A DNA stretch of 64,000 nucleotides from Rhodococcus tibetensis (GTDB lineage Bacteria; Actinomycetota; Actinomycetes; Mycobacteriales; Mycobacteriaceae), in NCBI RefSeq assembly GCF_024438035.1, contig NZ_JANFQF010000002.1:1-64000 (forward strand), given 5' to 3'. Position 1 is the stretch's first letter, and each line of letters starts with the position of its first letter. A program made the position numbers and the translations under genes. The notes under the pieces were generated by a model. That model made no database searches. It had not been told where the DNA came from and worked only from the letters and a program-made list of their open reading frames with translations. Positions 29,221 through 38,098 of this stretch are shown here, in pieces.

Positions 29221-29676
29221 TCAGGACGAGCGCTGCGCCGCCTGTTCCACCTGACGCCGCAGGGTGGCGTCGGTGTGTCGAATAGCCTGAGCGACAAACG
29301 GTTCGATGATCCTGCCGAGCGCCTTCCCGGCAAGTCCGCCCGGGAGTTCGTAATGGAAGTCGACGGTCAATCGGGTCTCCTCGTCGCCGATGGCCTCGAA
29401 CTGCCACTTCGAGTGCGTGGTGAGGCCGTCGATCGAATCGAGCTGGATCAGTGCGTTCTCTTCCCACGCCGTGATCTCGACGACCGAGCCCAGCGTCTTG
29501 GGGCCGACCCGCATCGCCGCGTCGTAGACGGCGCCGAGCCCGCGGACGGGTTCGCCTATGGGATCGAAGTGGGTAATTCCGAAGAGCCAGGACGGCACGT
29601 GCGTGTAGTCGTCGAGATACTCGAAACAAGCGGCGAGCGGGGCCCGGGCCACGGCGGTGTGATGAATTTCGATCAT
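29221..29676 (-). CDS. SRPBCC-family protein
   Basis: The 151-residue protein has the START/SRPBCC fold signatures: MIEIHHTAVARAPLAACFEY, GAVYDAAMRVGPKTLGSVVE, and the long C-terminal helix ending RRQVEQAAQ. The family binds hydrophobic ligands and includes cyclases and lipid-binding proteins. Its ATG overlaps the stop of the monooxygenase gene (ATGA), so it may help that enzyme's substrate or product, which is inference. Confidence 0.85.
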   Translation of the reverse strand: MIEIHHTAVARAPLAACFEYLDDYTHVPSWLFGITHFDPIGEPVRGLGAVYDAAMRVGPKTLGSVVEITAWEENALIQLDSIDGLTTHSKWQFEAIGDEETRLTVDFHYELPGGLAGKALGRIIEPFVAQAIRHTDATLRRQVEQAAQRSS

Positions 29677-31220
29677 GACGACTTTCTTGCGGAGTGGACG
29701 GACGGCGAGTGCGTTCGGTAAGGCCGGATGGCGTAGTTCTCGAGGTCGAATCGGGCGAGACGACGACGCAGCGATTTGGTGGACCACGGCCAGGCCGCGA
29801 AGTTCTTGCCGTCCGCATCGAGGTAGTAGCTACTGCACCCGCCGTTGTTGAAAACCGTGGGTGCAAGGCCCTTCTGGACGGCGTCGTTGAATGCGCGGAA
29901 CGGCTCGTCCCGGACCTCGAGTACTTCGATGCCCTGCTGCTCGGCCTTGATCAAGCCGTCGATGACATAGTCGAGCTGGGTCTCGGCCAATCCGAGGAAC
30001 GAGTTGTACACCAGGATGTTCGGGCCGAGCATGATGTAGGCGTTCGGCGCGCCGGGAGTCGTGGTGGCCAGATAGGCCTCGGGGCTCTTCGACCACTTCT
30101 CCGAGAGCAGGCGTCCGTCGCGTCCGCGAATACGGCTTGCGATGGGCGGATGGCTCACATCGAATCCGGTGCCGAAGATGATGACGTCCACTTCGCGTCG
30201 GGTGCCGTCGGCGGCCACCGCCGCCTGGCCCTCGACCGCGACGAGTGCGTGGGGAATCAGCTCGACGCCCGGTTGCGTCAGGGTGGGTAGGTAAGTGTTG
30301 GACAACAGGAGTCGCTTGCATCCCAGGGTGAAGTCCGGAGTCAGCGACGCTCGAAGTTCGGGGTCGGGCACCTGCCTGGCGAGCCACCGGGTGCCGATGG
30401 GGTTGAGCATGCGTGCGGTCCGTTCGCGCCGCATTGTCAGGGTGAGGGTCCGCAGCACGACGTCGAGGATGTGCCGGAATGCTCGCTGGACGGCAGGTGC
30501 TCGGCCGAACACCCATTGGGCGATGCGCGGGAACGGAAAGTCGAGTCGTGGGACGACCCAAGCGGGTGTGCGCTGGAAGACGTACAGCTGCGCCACCTTC
30601 GGTTGGATTTCCGGAATGAACTGGACGGCGGACGCGCCGGTGCCCACCACCGCGACCCTCTTGCCGGTGAGATCGACCTCGTGATTCCAGCGCGCGGAGT
30701 GGAAGATTTCGCCGGCGAATCCGTCGATTCCGGGGAGCGCGGGCGTCTTCGGCTCGGTGATGGGCCCGGCTGCGAAGATGACGTGCTGGGCGATCATCGT
30801 GCCCTGGCTGGTGTCGAGGACCCAGCGTCGGCGGTCATCGGACCACGCTGCCTCCACCAACTCGGTGTGCATCGAAATCTTCGATCGGAGGCCGAACTTG
30901 TCGACCGTCTCCTCGATGTACGACAGCAGTTCCGGTTGCAGCGCGAAGTTGCTCCGCCACCGCGGGTTGGGGTTGAAGGAGAACGAGTACACCGGTGCGG
31001 GTATGTCGACACCACAACCGGGGTAGGTGTTCTCCCGCCACACCCCGCCGACGCGATCGGATTTTTCGAGCACGAGGTAGTCCGTAATTCCGGCTCTTTC
31101 CAGCTTGACCGCTGCGGCGATTCCGGACAGGCCTGCTCCGACTACGACGACCGACAGGTGTCGTTCGTCCTCGGCGCCCTCGAGTGCGGTGCCGGCCTGC
31201 TGAGGGGTGCTCACTGTCAT
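29673..31220 (-). CDS. Flavin-containing monooxygenase, Baeyer-Villiger type
   Basis: The 515-residue enzyme has two Rossmann motifs (VVVGAGLSGIAAAV at residues 26-39 and AVVGTGASAVQFIPEI) and between them the Baeyer-Villiger fingerprint FxGxxxHxxxW as FAGEIFHSARW, residues 168-178. Such enzymes insert one oxygen of O2 next to a ketone using NADPH and FAD; some relatives are N- or S-oxygenases. The ATG is preceded by AGGAAGAACAC. It is coupled to the downstream SRPBCC gene. Substrate unknown. Confidence 0.92.
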   Translation of the reverse strand: MTVSTPQQAGTALEGAEDERHLSVVVVGAGLSGIAAAVKLERAGITDYLVLEKSDRVGGVWRENTYPGCGVDIPAPVYSFSFNPNPRWRSNFALQPELLSYIEETVDKFGLRSKISMHTELVEAAWSDDRRRWVLDTSQGTMIAQHVIFAAGPITEPKTPALPGIDGFAGEIFHSARWNHEVDLTGKRVAVVGTGASAVQFIPEIQPKVAQLYVFQRTPAWVVPRLDFPFPRIAQWVFGRAPAVQRAFRHILDVVLRTLTLTMRRERTARMLNPIGTRWLARQVPDPELRASLTPDFTLGCKRLLLSNTYLPTLTQPGVELIPHALVAVEGQAAVAADGTRREVDVIIFGTGFDVSHPPIASRIRGRDGRLLSEKWSKSPEAYLATTTPGAPNAYIMLGPNILVYNSFLGLAETQLDYVIDGLIKAEQQGIEVLEVRDEPFRAFNDAVQKGLAPTVFNNGGCSSYYLDADGKNFAAWPWSTKSLRRRLARFDLENYAIRPYRTHSPSVHSARKSS

Positions 31221-31392
31221 GTGTTCTTCCTGGGCCGAGGTGGAGCTATCGGGGAGTTAACTGAGACTCGATGTCACAGTAAAAGGAAGAAGGCGCAATG
31301 GCAAGTGGCCGCGTGGCGGGACGGACCGCTCCCCTGCTCGGGCGCCGGAATGCTCGAGCAGGGGCAGCGAACCTAAGGAGGCGCTCCTGCGG

Positions 31393-31839
31393 TTACGGCT
31401 GGGGGACCTCGACACTGTCGGGAAGTTTGTCCCGCATCTTGTCGAGTTCCTGTTCGATTCGCTCGACGGCGCTGTCGTTGTTGAGCACGGTGACCATCCC
31501 GGCCGCGAAGGCAATCGAGATGACGATCGCCAGCGCGCTCAGTACCGTGCCGGCAATCGCGACACCTCTCCCGGTGATGCCCACCTTGCGTGACGCCCTC
31601 AGTCCGATCACTCCGAGAATCAGCCCGATGATGCCCAGCACCAGTCCGACCGGTGACAGGATCACGATGAGGACGCAGACGAGGGCCGCCACGCCGAGAG
31701 CAAGAGCGAAGGCGGCTGCTGCGCTGGTACGTGCGGGCTTGGTGACGACTCGCTGCTCGACATCGACGGAACGACCATCGACATCGTTCATTCGATGCGG
31801 GTCGTTCTCGTCGCCGCGGCCTGTCAGTGGTCTGCTCAT
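31393..31839 (-). CDS. DUF4190-like small membrane protein
   Basis: After a polar N-terminus of about 50 residues come two hydrophobic hairpins: AAFALALGVAALVCVLIVIL with VGLVLGIIGLILGVIGL, then GVAIAGTVLSALAIVISIAF, and a short acidic tail with IEQELDKMRDKLPDS. This layout matches DUF4190-type proteins of unknown function. Two ATGs lie in tandem; the second (31839) has better spacing from GGAGG. It stands alone between the monooxygenase and the DUF1992 gene. Confidence 0.8.
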   Translation of the reverse strand: MSRPLTGRGDENDPHRMNDVDGRSVDVEQRVVTKPARTSAAAAFALALGVAALVCVLIVILSPVGLVLGIIGLILGVIGLRASRKVGITGRGVAIAGTVLSALAIVISIAFAAGMVTVLNNDSAVERIEQELDKMRDKLPDSVEVPQP

Positions 31840-32026
31840 CATTTCCTCCGGGCGTAGTCGATCTCGGGTTGTACAACGCATTCCCGGATCGATGTTCTGC
31901 GAAACGGGGGCTCACGGTGCTCCGGTGTCCGACCGGTCTGTGACGCGGTCGGTCCCTGGAGAGTCGCAGATTTCCGCCGTGCAGGACTCGCCTGCGTAGT
32001 GATGCGCATCCTGGGAGAATTGGCGC

Positions 32027-32524
32027 ATGACCGAGCGCAAACCTCCCGAGGTGAGCTGCGAGACGTGGATCGACAAGCAGATTCGGCTGGCCCAGGAGCG
32101 CGGCGACTTCGACAACCTTCCGGGAGCCGGTAAACCGATCCCGCGCTCCGGCGACGTCGATGACGAATTATGGTGGGTCAAAGGGAATTTGCGGCGCGAG
32201 AATGTGCCCCTCGACGCGCTGCTGCCCACGCCCCTTCAGCTGCGCAAGCAGATCGAGCGGCTACCCGAGACCGTCCGCGGTATACCTTCGGAGGACGCGG
32301 TGCGCGAGATTGTGCATCAGCTCAACCTCGAGATCGTTGCCTGGTTGCGCGCGCCGTCCGGGCCGCAGGTGCCGGTCGGTCCCGTCGACGCAGACGAGGT
32401 CGTGTCGCAGTGGCGAGCGAAGCGTCGAGCGGTGCGCACGCCCGCGAGTGGCCGGCCCGACCCACCCCCGGCAGCGGAGCAGTCGCCGACCCGTACCCGG
32501 TGGTGGTGGCGACGAGCAAGGTGA
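32027..32524 (+). CDS. DUF1992 (DnaJ-C28-like) domain protein
   Basis: The first 75 residues match the DUF1992 family: WIDKQIRLAQERGDFDNLPG, then GAGKPI and DELWWVKGNLRREN, which is the conserved LPG-GKPL-like core. A helical middle and a basic C-terminus (TRTRWWWRRAR) follow. The family occurs alone in bacteria and in eukaryotic DNAJC28; its role is unknown. The stop is 4 bases from the stop of the convergent transporter gene. Confidence 0.88.
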   Translation: MTERKPPEVSCETWIDKQIRLAQERGDFDNLPGAGKPIPRSGDVDDELWWVKGNLRRENVPLDALLPTPLQLRKQIERLPETVRGIPSEDAVREIVHQLNLEIVAWLRAPSGPQVPVGPVDADEVVSQWRAKRRAVRTPASGRPDPPPAAEQSPTRTRWWWRRAR

Positions 32525-32528
32525 CCGG

Positions 32529-33797
32529 TCATGTCGGCCGGAAGTCTTCCGGTTCCATCAGCCGGGACACCAGGAGTCCGGCCAGCAGGCCCCAAAATGC
32601 CGCGCCGATGTTGAGGTATTGCACGCTCGAGACGGTCACCAGGAACGTTACGAGGGCGCCCAGTGTGAAGCGGCCGCCGAACGCGGCGACGAACGATCCC
32701 TGGAGCGCCTTCAGCATGGCGAGGCCGCCGAGCGTCGCGACGAAAGCCGCCGGCGTGGCCAGCATGAGCTGGACGAACACGGGCGCGAATACGCCGACCA
32801 CCATTGCGAGGATTCCGCAGACGATGGCCGCGGTGTACTGCCGGGACCGCACTCCCGATGCCACCAGAAGCGCGTTGGTGGGTCCGGTCAGACACGAGGA
32901 GACTGCGCCGACGGTGGACGCCGCAACAGACCAGATGCCGCAGGCCACGGTGGCGACGTTCATCGGCGGTGTGTGGCCGGCCGACTTCAGTACCGCCGAG
33001 CCCTGACCGTTCTGCACCACGATGACCGTGACGGCGAGCGGAATCACCAATTCGGTGATCGCAGCCCACGTGAAGTGCGGTGCCTGCCAGACGGGTTCCG
33101 CGATCCACCGGTGCGCCGCGTCGTCGAGGCGAAAACGCCCAGTCGCCGCCACAGCGACGGCGCCGACGAGCAATGCTCCGAGGATGGGCGGCATCCACCG
33201 GCCCCAACGGGCACGCGACCCGAGGAGTAGAAACACCACTACCATCGGAACTGCCACCAGGGCATCGCTCTTCAGTGCCGCCACCAGGTCGGTGCCGAAC
33301 CTCAGGAACACGCCGGCCACCATCGCCATGACGATCGGCATCGGCAGCATGGACATCACCTGCCGCACCCGGCCGGTGAGGCCGAGGGCGAGGACGAGAA
33401 AGCCGGTGACGAGGAACGCGCCCAGTACCTCGGCCCACGCGAGGTGGGTGAGCGATGCGCCGACGATGATCGTCCCGGGAATGGTCCAGAAGAATGCGAG
33501 TGGCTGGCGATACAACCAGCTGCACAGTGCCGTCAGCAGGCCGTTGAGAAAAAAGACCCCGAAGATCCACGACGCCATCTGAGAAGGTGACAGACCGCCG
33601 GCCGACCCTGCCGCCAGGATTACTGCGACCGGCCCGGTGGCGGAGAAAATCAGGCCGATGAGGCCGTTGGCTGCATACGTTCCGCCGAAGTCTGCGATCA
33701 CGCGACGGGGTCCGGCGGGGGGCCACGACGGCCGTTCGAAGCGGGGGGATCGAGACGGGACGTCCGTGGCGCGGGACGGTTCCTCCGTGGTGGTCAT
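32529..33797 (-). CDS. BenE-family transporter (benzoate/H+ symporter type)
   Basis: The 422-residue protein has about 12 hydrophobic segments and the BenE-family features: YAANGLIGLIFSATGPVAVI, FFWTIPGTIIVGASL, and VSSCLTGPTNALLVASG. Characterised members import benzoate with protons. No benzoate pathway genes are adjacent, so the solute here is uncertain. The ATG at 33797 follows GGAGGA by 7 bases, which decides the start over a longer frame to 34079. Confidence 0.87.
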   Translation of the reverse strand: MTTTEEPSRATDVPSRSPRFERPSWPPAGPRRVIADFGGTYAANGLIGLIFSATGPVAVILAAGSAGGLSPSQMASWIFGVFFLNGLLTALCSWLYRQPLAFFWTIPGTIIVGASLTHLAWAEVLGAFLVTGFLVLALGLTGRVRQVMSMLPMPIVMAMVAGVFLRFGTDLVAALKSDALVAVPMVVVFLLLGSRARWGRWMPPILGALLVGAVAVAATGRFRLDDAAHRWIAEPVWQAPHFTWAAITELVIPLAVTVIVVQNGQGSAVLKSAGHTPPMNVATVACGIWSVAASTVGAVSSCLTGPTNALLVASGVRSRQYTAAIVCGILAMVVGVFAPVFVQLMLATPAAFVATLGGLAMLKALQGSFVAAFGGRFTLGALVTFLVTVSSVQYLNIGAAFWGLLAGLLVSRLMEPEDFRPT

Positions 33798-34035
33798 CGA
33801 GGTGTCCTCCTGCCGACGTGTCAAGGTGTACGCATAGCGGTCACTATCGACGCTGTGCGTACTTGCGATGTGGCGTGGATCATAACTCGCACCTGGATCA
33901 GGATTCGAAACGGGCCGAGACTCTTTCTGGATGGGGGGCGGTGAGATGTACTGAGAGCGCCGTGGCAGCGGCCGGGCCGTGTGATCGACTCGGCAACCCG
34001 CGCAACAGCATGCGACCAACAGGTGGGGTGATGCG

Positions 34036-34512
34036 ATGGAGTCGGTATTGCGGGGAAGACGACTGCGGCGAAGATGCACGCCTTACGCCGCTGGTATCGC
34101 CGGTCTCGTGATTGCGGCGCTCTATGCGTACTGGGCAACGGGACTTCGGCCATTCACGGCTCTCGCCTACATCGCCGTGGGAGTACCTGTCGCCCTGCTC
34201 ACATGTGCGGCCGTCATGAGAGAAGCTGACGGTTCGCGTGGTCGCGGCACACCACGGGCAAGGAACGTGACGCTACTTTCGGTGCTTCCGTGGCTGATAT
34301 TGCTCGTTCTCGCCGTCGGGCTCGAAGGAGTCGGTCTCGCCTTGGGTGGCCGGTCGACGAGCGTTCCCACCCTCAGCACGGTGATCGATTACGCCTTGGC
34401 TTGGCACCCGGTTCGGTTCGTCCTGTTCTGCGGATGGCTTGCCGTCGGCGGGGCGCCGGTCGTCCGGATGGTGCACAGGCGTGTGCTGCCCCATTTTCCT
34501 ACGGGAGGGTGA
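34036..34512 (+). CDS. Hypothetical membrane protein, 158 aa
   Basis: Four hydrophobic segments are visible: YAAGIAGLVIAALYAYWATG, ALAYIAVGVPVALLTCAAVM, LLSVLPWLILLVLAVGLEG and VRFVLFCGWLAVGGAPVV. The N- and C-termini are basic. I do not recognise the family. The ATG is preceded by AGGTGGGGTGATGCG. It overlaps nothing but is directly followed, after 1 base, by a small membrane protein gene, so the two form a pair. Confidence 0.72.
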   Translation: MESVLRGRRLRRRCTPYAAGIAGLVIAALYAYWATGLRPFTALAYIAVGVPVALLTCAAVMREADGSRGRGTPRARNVTLLSVLPWLILLVLAVGLEGVGLALGGRSTSVPTLSTVIDYALAWHPVRFVLFCGWLAVGGAPVVRMVHRRVLPHFPTGG

Positions 34513-34513
34513 A

Positions 34514-34717
34514 GTGACAGTCACGATCATCTGGCTCATGTTGATCGGCATCGGAATCGCCATCGAGCTGTACAGCCGCCGGACGGGCGGACGGTGGACG
34601 AGCCTCGCGAGCATCGTCTCCTCACTGTGGACCCGGCTACCCGGGCGACTACTACTCGTCGGCATCTGGGCTTTCGTCGGGTGGCACGTTTTCGCCCGGT
34701 ACACCCTGCCCGGATGA
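34514..34717 (+). CDS. Small membrane protein, DUF6186-like
   Basis: The 67-residue product starts at GTG 34514, just after GGGAGGG at the end of the previous gene. It has two hydrophobic segments (TIIWLMLIGIGIAIELY and LLLVGIWAFVGWHVF) around a polar loop with RRTGGRWTSLASI. Similar 65-75 residue proteins of unknown function are annotated DUF6186 in rhodococci; that assignment is from memory of the pattern. It is probably co-translated with the preceding membrane protein. Confidence 0.7.
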   Translation: MTVTIIWLMLIGIGIAIELYSRRTGGRWTSLASIVSSLWTRLPGRLLLVGIWAFVGWHVFARYTLPG

Positions 34718-34759
34718 CCCGGTCAACCGCTGTGCTTCCCAGTCGAATCACGACGGTGA

Positions 34760-35404
34760 TCAGGACGCGACGTCGTCGCGCAGAGAGGCGAACTCGAGCA
34801 GGCGGGACAGCATGTCGGGGGCGGCGATCGAGGGAAGTAGCAGGGCCCACATGTCGGCGAGGCGTTCGTACAGGTCGGCTCGACCGCTCAGCGCCTCCGA
34901 CACCAATTGCATCCCGGTGAAGGAACTGACCAGGAAGCGGGCGAGGGCCGCTGGATCGACGGTGGCCCGTAGCTCACCTGCCGCCGTTGCCTTGGCGGCC
35001 AGTGCCACCAGCGTGTCGGTCCAGTCGATGTAGGGATCGGTGGCCGGTCCGCGGGAGTTGCCGAGCTCGAGGGTGAGACGCACCCCAGCCCGGACGATCG
35101 GTTCGGTCAGGAGTTGCCGCGCCATCTCCCTGGCACACAGGACGATCGCCTCCATCGGGGACTGTGCTGTCGCAAGCACTCGCTGCGCCGCCAGCATCGA
35201 CATGGCGTGCTGCTCCTTGATCACCGCCCAGGCGAGTGCTTCCTTGGACTCGAAGTGGAAGTACAAGGCGCCCTTCGTGACGTGGGAATGCGCCAGGATT
35301 CCACTCAGGCTGGCGCCGCCGTAGCCGAGCTTCTCGAAACTGCGTGCCGCGCCTTCCAAGACCTGATGGCGGGTGGCTGCCGCACGCGCCTGTACTGCCA
35401 TCAT
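34760..35404 (-). CDS. TetR regulator, gamma-butyrolactone-receptor-like
   Basis: The 214-residue regulator has an N-terminal helix-turn-helix (VLEGAARSFEKLGYGGASLS, then HVTKGALYFHFESKEALAWA). The run YFHFxSKExLAxAVIxEQ is typical of the ScbR/ArpA butyrolactone-receptor branch, and the ligand domain includes GVRLTLELGNSRGPATDPY and WTDTLVALAAKATAAGELR. An AGG-containing ribosome site favours the first of two tandem ATGs. No AfsA/ScbA-like synthase gene is adjacent, so ligand and targets are unknown. It diverges from the YhhN gene. Confidence 0.85.
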   Translation of the reverse strand: MMAVQARAAATRHQVLEGAARSFEKLGYGGASLSGILAHSHVTKGALYFHFESKEALAWAVIKEQHAMSMLAAQRVLATAQSPMEAIVLCAREMARQLLTEPIVRAGVRLTLELGNSRGPATDPYIDWTDTLVALAAKATAAGELRATVDPAALARFLVSSFTGMQLVSEALSGRADLYERLADMWALLLPSIAAPDMLSRLLEFASLRDDVAS

Positions 35405-35504
35405 TTGTGCCTCACCTTCGCCCTTGTCACCATGGCATCTACTCTCCAGTGAACCACTCGTGGGTTCTGTAGCCTCGGCACCACCTCGAGTGTGGGAGGA
35501 AGAT

Positions 35505-36230
35505 GTGACATCGAAGAATGAGTGGGGTCTAGAGCACGTCGTGTTCGCGGGGGCGACCCTGGCCACCGTGATCGGTGCCGTGACCGGACGTGAGCGACTG
35601 CAGGAGGTCGCCAAACCTCTGATCGGTCCTGCCCTCGCGGCGCGGGTGGTGCGTCGGCGACGTACGACCGAGCCCGCTGACGCGGCACTGTTGCTGACCG
35701 GGCTCACGGCGGCGACCGTCGGTGACGTCTTCATGATCGACCCGGACGACGATGCTCGTCTCGTGCGTGGCGCGTCGTCCTTCGCGGTCATGCAGGCCTG
35801 CTACTCGGCTCTGTTACTGCGCCGGGGTGCGCGTGGAAGGGCGGCGGCGTGGGGTCCGCGACTGGCCGGCTGGCTCGGCGCGGCAGTACTGCTGCGGGCT
35901 CGATCCGCCGGTGTCGCTGCGCCCCTCACCGCATACGGATCGGCCTTGGCGACGACGTCCACTCTCGCTGCCGATCCATCCCTCGCCCCCGGTGCCGGTG
36001 TTGTCGGGGGCGTGGTGATGCCCCGCAGTGACCGCCGCAGCTGGCTCGGTCTCGGCGGAATTCTGTTCACGGCATCGGATGGGCTGATCGTGGTGCGAAG
36101 GTTGTTCGTCCGTAGTGAGCGCGGCAGGGCTGCCTCCGAAGGACTGATCCTCGCCACCTATGCCGCCGCCCAACTGCTGCTCGTCGAGGGAATGCTCGCC
36201 CTACGTCGTCGGGTCACGGACACAGCATGA
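35505..36230 (+). CDS. YhhN/TMEM86-family membrane protein (lysoplasmalogenase-like)
   Basis: The 241-residue protein has about seven hydrophobic segments and the YhhN-family layout, including KPLIGPALAARVV, LLLTGLTAATVGDVFMIDPD (the family's conserved GD) and GGILFTASDGLIVVRRLF. Characterised relatives hydrolyse the vinyl ether of lysoplasmalogens, but many bacterial ones are untested. GTG at 35505 follows GGGAGGAAGAT. Its 3' end overlaps that of the convergent gene by 17 bases. Confidence 0.82.
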   Translation: MTSKNEWGLEHVVFAGATLATVIGAVTGRERLQEVAKPLIGPALAARVVRRRRTTEPADAALLLTGLTAATVGDVFMIDPDDDARLVRGASSFAVMQACYSALLLRRGARGRAAAWGPRLAGWLGAAVLLRARSAGVAAPLTAYGSALATTSTLAADPSLAPGAGVVGGVVMPRSDRRSWLGLGGILFTASDGLIVVRRLFVRSERGRAASEGLILATYAAAQLLLVEGMLALRRRVTDTA

Positions 36231-36660
36231 TGCGGTCCCGGTTGTTCGGATCCACCAGAATGGTGATGGTCTCGCCAGGTACGAACCGGGTGGCCTCCTC
36301 GCGGCGCACCTCGTACACGACACGTCCGGAGTAGCTCTCGGACCCCGGCACGGTCAGTTGCAAATCCAGTTCGGTGAGTTCGCCGTTGTCGGCAGTGCGG
36401 TGAAGAGGTGTCACGTGCTCGATCCGGGCCCAACCTTCGAGCCCGCGCCGCGCGAGTTTCCGGTCTGCTCGGGTGGGACGTTCGGCAGCCATCATGCCGA
36501 ATCCCAGCGCCGAGCCGAAGGCGGCGACCAGTCCCATGATCTGGTACGGAATCGTGGCCTCGGGGGTGTGCTCGATCAGCCATCCCAGCCAGACTGCGAG
36601 GACCATGACGTAGCCGACTGTGATGAAGCAGACCGTCCGCACGATGCGCTTGTGGTTCAT
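36214..36660 (-). CDS. Hypothetical membrane protein, 148 aa
   Basis: Two hydrophobic segments at the N-terminus (IVRTVCFITVGYVMVLAVWL and IMGLVAAFGSALGFGMMAA) precede a soluble C-terminal domain with LDLQLTVPGSESYSGRVVYE and VPGETITILVDPNNRDRI, which looks like a small beta barrel of the kind seen in DUF3592-like proteins. GGAGGCACAACG precedes the ATG. Function unknown. Confidence 0.75.
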   Translation of the reverse strand: MNHKRIVRTVCFITVGYVMVLAVWLGWLIEHTPEATIPYQIMGLVAAFGSALGFGMMAAERPTRADRKLARRGLEGWARIEHVTPLHRTADNGELTELDLQLTVPGSESYSGRVVYEVRREEATRFVPGETITILVDPNNRDRIMLCP

Positions 36661-36761
36661 CGTTGTGCCTCCGGGTCCAGGGTAGACCGCCGCGGCGACG
36701 CCGGGCAGAGGTGCCGTTAGAGTGCAGTGTCGGCAGCAGGCGAGTGTGTGGAGGTGGCCGT

Positions 36762-37361
36762 ATGGCGTGGCGTCGGGTGTCGTTGGTAGGTCTGAGCATT
36801 GGTGCGGCTCTGACCGTTGCAGCATGTGGGGGTTCTTCCGAGGCGGTGGCTCCGCCGTCGACGACCACCACTGCAGCGCCTGTGACTACCACCACGACGA
36901 CGGTTCCGCCGACCACGACCACCACGACCACCATTGCGCCGCCCACTACGACGACGGAGGCGCCGACCACCACCCTCGTGGACGTTCCGTACGAGCACAA
37001 CGAGTCGTACTTCTTCACCTCCCCCGACGGAGCATTCCAGTGCGGCATCATCAAGCTCCCGAGTCGGACGGAGGCCGGATGCCAGGGCTCGACAAGTCCG
37101 GTGCCACCGCGGCCTGCTGACTGCATGGTCGACTGGGGCCACGGCATCCGTGTCGAAAACGAGGGCAGGGGAGCGTTCATGTGTGCCGGCGGCCTCGTGT
37201 ACACCTCGGGTGAGGCCGAACGGGACCCGGTGTTGCCGGCCGGGTCGAGGCTCACCGAACTCGGTTACACCTGCAGCACGACAGCGACCGCTGTCACCTG
37301 TGTCAACGACGAGACCTCACACGGATTCACGGTTTCTCCCGATTCCAACGAGACGTTCTGA
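36762..37361 (+). CDS. Lipoprotein with Thr/Pro-rich linker
   Basis: The N-terminus is a lipoprotein signal (MAWRRVSLVGLSIGAALTV followed by the lipobox VAAC, lipidated Cys near residue 22). A low-complexity Thr/Pro stretch (about 30-72) follows and then a globular domain of about 125 residues with several cysteines, for example DGAFQCGIIKLPS, GCQGS, DCMVDWGHG and LGYTCS, probably disulfide-bonded. GGAGGTGGCCGT precedes the ATG. I do not recognise a named family. It precedes the methyltransferase by 4 bases. Confidence 0.82.
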   Translation: MAWRRVSLVGLSIGAALTVAACGGSSEAVAPPSTTTTAAPVTTTTTTVPPTTTTTTTIAPPTTTTEAPTTTLVDVPYEHNESYFFTSPDGAFQCGIIKLPSRTEAGCQGSTSPVPPRPADCMVDWGHGIRVENEGRGAFMCAGGLVYTSGEAERDPVLPAGSRLTELGYTCSTTATAVTCVNDETSHGFTVSPDSNETF

Positions 37362-37365
37362 CGAC

Positions 37366-38064
37366 ATGAATGGCGTAGAGGCAGATTCGCTTCCGGTCGA
37401 GGCCGCGTCGGCCGAGCCGGGCCCCACCGAGTGGGGCGAGAATCCCCGCGGTGTCGGGCCGTGGACCGAGGAACACGAGACCCCCGCCCCGACGGATCCC
37501 CGCTACGATCCCGAATTGCTGGCAGGCGGTGACCGACGGAACGTGGTCGACGCCTACCGGTATTGGACGCGTGAGGCGATCGTCGCCGACATCGATCGCC
37601 GGCGCCACCCACTGCATGTGGCGATCGAGAACTTCGGACACGACGCCAATATCGGCACCGTAGTGCGGACTGCCAACGCCTTCGCCGCCGCGGAGGTCCA
37701 TATCGTGGGACGACGGCGCTGGAACCGGCGCGGCGCGATGGTCACTGATCGGTACCAGCACGTCCGGCATCATTCGGACATCGGCGAACTGGTCGAGTTC
37801 GCACGTGCGGAGGGTCTCACGATCGTGGCGGTGGACAACACGCCCGGCTCCGTTCCGCTCGAAACGGCGAGTCTGCCGCTTCAGTGCATGTTGCTGTTCG
37901 GTCAGGAGGGTCCCGGAGTGACCGACCAGGCGAAAGAGGTTGCAGCCATGACGGTATCGATTGCGCAGTTCGGGTCCACCCGAAGCATCAACGCAGGAGT
38001 GGCGGCAGGGATCGCCATGCATGCGTGGGTGCGGGAGCACGCCGACCTCGGCCGTGCGTGGTAG
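37366..38064 (+). CDS. SpoU/TrmH-family RNA methyltransferase
   Basis: The 232-residue protein has the three SPOUT motifs: HVAIENFGHDANIGTVVRTA (motif 1), LLFGQEGPGVTDQ (motif 2) and SIAQFGSTRSINAGVAAGIA (motif 3). It should 2'-O-methylate a ribose in tRNA or rRNA with SAM. The N-terminal 60 residues are polar and specific to this lineage. M. tuberculosis Rv0380c, near pyrE and clpB, is the positional relative. The target nucleotide is unknown. Confidence 0.92.
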   Translation: MNGVEADSLPVEAASAEPGPTEWGENPRGVGPWTEEHETPAPTDPRYDPELLAGGDRRNVVDAYRYWTREAIVADIDRRRHPLHVAIENFGHDANIGTVVRTANAFAAAEVHIVGRRRWNRRGAMVTDRYQHVRHHSDIGELVEFARAEGLTIVAVDNTPGSVPLETASLPLQCMLLFGQEGPGVTDQAKEVAAMTVSIAQFGSTRSINAGVAAGIAMHAWVREHADLGRAW

Positions 38065-38098
38065 CGGATCGCCCGAGGAATAGGCAAGATCAACTCTC

